DNA from: JAWPMV01 sp038527215
Lineage (GTDB): Bacteria > Bacteroidota > Bacteroidia > J057
Reading direction: 5' to 3'
DNA length: 33,488 nucleotides
NCBI GenBank assembly: GCA_038527215.1
Contig: JBCBGC010000088.1
Location: 1-33,488 of the forward strand
Positions 31,859 through 33,488 of the stretch are shown here, in pieces (the stretch's first letter is position 1; every line of letters begins with the position of its first letter). The translations under genes were made by a program, and so were the position numbers. The notes beneath the pieces are model-generated. The model was not told the DNA's origin. It did no database searches and saw nothing but the letters and a program-made list of their open reading frames with translations.

Positions 31859-33488
31859 CTACTGTTTGCTCAGGGCTTTTTTCAAACGATGGAGGTCTTT
31901 GTTTTTGATGCCTGCTGCCTGATGCTCTGTAATCATCTCCAAGAGCTTAGTCCGGCTTTCCTCTGGCATGTTTCCCCATTTGTTTTGATGAAAAACAAAG
32001 GTTTGGAGGGCCACGGAAAAACAACTTTCACGGAGAAATCTTACGGTAATACCTGGAAATTCTTCCTGTTTTATTTTCTCCAACTGGCATTTGGGTAGCG
32101 ATTCCAGGGGATTTTTCCATAGTTCTAACCCTAATCCTTTTGTCGATATAGATACTTGGCAGAGGTCATCCGGGAGCCGGGTAAGTTGGTTTTCCGTTAT
32201 GGCTAGGATTTTCAGCCTCTTTAGATTTCCTATGCCGGAGGGGATGGTGGTGAACTGGTTTTTTCCGACACGCAGGGTTAACAATGTTGGTATTTCCCAA
32301 AGAGATTCCGGGAAAGAAGAGAGCTGATTCTCGTTGAGGTTAAGGTTTGCTAGCTTAGGTAACTGGTTAATGTTGGAGGGAATCTCCTTTAATTTGTTGT
32401 TGCTCAATCTCAGATCAGCGAGATTGGGGAAATAGCCAAATTTATTACCGATAGTAGTTAATTCATTGTCGTTTAGGGAAAGGCTTTCCAGTTTAGGGCA
32501 ATGCCATTTTTCTAAAGAGACCTCGCCTATTTTATTTTTATCAAATTTGAGGGTTTCGAGATGAGGGGCAGAAAAGCTATCAGAAAATGCGTGAGAAATT
32601 TCCTTTAGTTTATTATCTCTCAGGTTCAGATTGTTGAGTTTTTTTAAATGAGATAACTCGGCCGGGATTTCGCTTAGCATATTTCCTGATAGATCTAATT
32701 CTTCCAGCTTTACTAGCTTGGCTAATTCTGGAGAGATATGGGTGAGCTTGCAACGTGAAAGGGATAATTTCCTTAACTGAGTTAGGGCATAAACACTGCG
32801 CGGCAGACTGTCTATGCTCCCATAAGACAAGTCCAGCTCTTTTAGGGCTGTTAGATTGGCAAAATTCTCAGGTAAGCTCTTATAGAAATTACCTCTAACC
32901 TCCAGCTTTTCCAGGGAGGTTAATTGGGTCAGTCCATCTGGGATTTCTTGAATTTGATTCGAGCTAAGATCAAGGTGCCTTAATTTTTTAAGCTGGCCGA
33001 TTTCTTCAGGGATTTCTTTCAACCAACATTGGCTAAGTTCCAGCGTTTCCAATTCTCCTAATTCGGTAAGGCCAGGTGGGAAGGCTTGGAGCCTGTATGA
33101 GGTAATAATGAGCGTTTTGAGCTTTGTTAAGCGCGAAAAATTTATTTCCATGGGCTTTCTGCCGTAGACCGCGCGTTTAATATCCAGGACCTCAAGATTG
33201 TTTAGGTGTCCTATTCCCAGTGGAAGAGAATCCAAGGAATTATACCCTAAGTCCAGGTGCTTTAGGTTGGATAAAGGAGCAAGAGAGCCTGGAAATGAGC
33301 GTAAGTTCATATTCCGAAGGTCTAGCTCTTCTAATGAACGAAAGCCTGGCCAAAAATCATGCAATTTCAAATCCTGAGAGGAAGAAAGGTCCAGCCGTTT
33401 AAGGAGCGGTAGGCCCTGGAACGTGGCCGGGAGTGTAAGGAGCCTGGAACTATTAAGGTCCAGGGAAGTCAAACGCTGAAGATTGGAG
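31859..33488 (-). CDS. Leucine-rich-repeat protein (5' end beyond window)
   Basis: At least 543 codons of a protein made of about twenty 23-residue leucine-rich repeats of the LxxLxxLDLSxNxLxxIP type, for example LRHLDLSSNQIQEIPDGL and LEELDLSGNMLSEIPAEL. A helical C-terminal cap of about 100 residues follows and ends in KKALSKQ. The frame stays open to the window edge and the residues before the apparent TTG start (SNLQRLTSLDL) already belong to a repeat, so the gene starts outside. It would be a protein- or ligand-binding scaffold; no kinase, GTPase or TIR domain is in the visible part. The gene looks more AT-rich than its neighbours, which may mean a different origin. Confidence 0.9.
   Translation of the reverse strand, partial: SNLQRLTSLDLNSSRLLTLPATFQGLPLLKRLDLSSSQDLKLHDFWPGFRSLEELDLRNMNLRSFPGSLAPLSNLKHLDLGYNSLDSLPLGIGHLNNLEVLDIKRAVYGRKPMEINFSRLTKLKTLIITSYRLQAFPPGLTELGELETLELSQCWLKEIPEEIGQLKKLRHLDLSSNQIQEIPDGLTQLTSLEKLEVRGNFYKSLPENFANLTALKELDLSYGSIDSLPRSVYALTQLRKLSLSRCKLTHISPELAKLVKLEELDLSGNMLSEIPAELSHLKKLNNLNLRDNKLKEISHAFSDSFSAPHLETLKFDKNKIGEVSLEKWHCPKLESLSLNDNELTTIGNKFGYFPNLADLRLSNNKLKEIPSNINQLPKLANLNLNENQLSSFPESLWEIPTLLTLRVGKNQFTTIPSGIGNLKRLKILAITENQLTRLPDDLCQVSISTKGLGLELWKNPLESLPKCQLEKIKQEEFPGITVRFLRESCFSVALQTFVFHQNKWGNMPEESRTKLLEMITEHQAAGIKNKDLHRLKKALSKQ

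Noticed and set aside
33470..33472. TTG as the true start of the LRR gene
   Set aside because: The codons before it continue a leucine-rich repeat to the window edge, so the gene is simply cut.

Overview
The window looks like chromosomal DNA from a member of the Bacteroidota, probably the Saprospiria/Lewinella-like branch. The signs are a SusC/SusD pair, a very large ASPIC/UnbV-FG-GAP lipoprotein beside it, several lipoproteins with lipoboxes, weak Shine-Dalgarno signals and a SusA-like neopullulanase. The phylum is well supported by gene content; the finer placement is a guess. I see no rRNA, tRNA, CRISPR array, transposase, integrase or phage gene.

Layout. (1) 1-9830 is a SusC/D-type glycan or oligomer uptake locus. 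It holds an aldo/keto reductase (cut by the left edge), a LacI-family regulator and a 1138-residue FG-GAP/ASPIC lipoprotein on the minus strand, and susC-susD on the plus strand ending in a strong terminator. The same perfect palindrome, TGTAAACGTTTACA, lies exactly 70 nt upstream of both the reductase and the susC start codons, which points to one LacI-controlled regulon. No glycoside hydrolase lies in this locus. (2) 9893-13698 holds a YeiH-type membrane protein with a LysR regulator, a 4-TM protein translationally coupled to a small XRE regulator, and an MDR-family oxidoreductase. (3) 13711-14160 is a noncoding tandem duplication of a unit of about 225 bp. (4) 14219-19719 is a fatty-acid block: an alpha-methylacyl-CoA racemase, and a thiolase plus fused enoyl-CoA hydratase/3-hydroxyacyl-CoA dehydrogenase operon with a divergent TetR regulator. 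(5) 19921-26208 is a tight alpha-glucan operon: cytoplasmic GH13 glucosidase, SLC45-like sugar transporter, sulfatase-like lipoprotein and secreted SusA-like GH13. A small membrane protein and a terminator follow. (6) 26828-31788 holds a vanadium-haloperoxidase/PAP2-like protein, a 90-bp hairpin repeat array, and a coupled pair made of a CrtI-like FAD oxidoreductase and a DUF3556-like membrane protein. (7) The right edge cuts a leucine-rich-repeat protein.

How the parts work together. In block 5 the secreted SusA-like enzyme would cut alpha-glucans into oligosaccharides, the MFS carrier would import them, and the cytoplasmic GH13 would release glucose. The sulfatase-like lipoprotein does not fit that route in an obvious way. 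In block 4 the thiolase and FadJ-like protein cover the last three steps of beta-oxidation, and the racemase would let 2-methyl-branched acyl-CoAs enter; no acyl-CoA dehydrogenase is in the window.

No complete new defence or mobile system is evident. The least explained items are the 90-bp two-hairpin array, the 225-bp tandem repeat, the DUF3556/FAD pair, and the sulfatase-like protein whose active-site motif is CRPSL instead of CxPSR.
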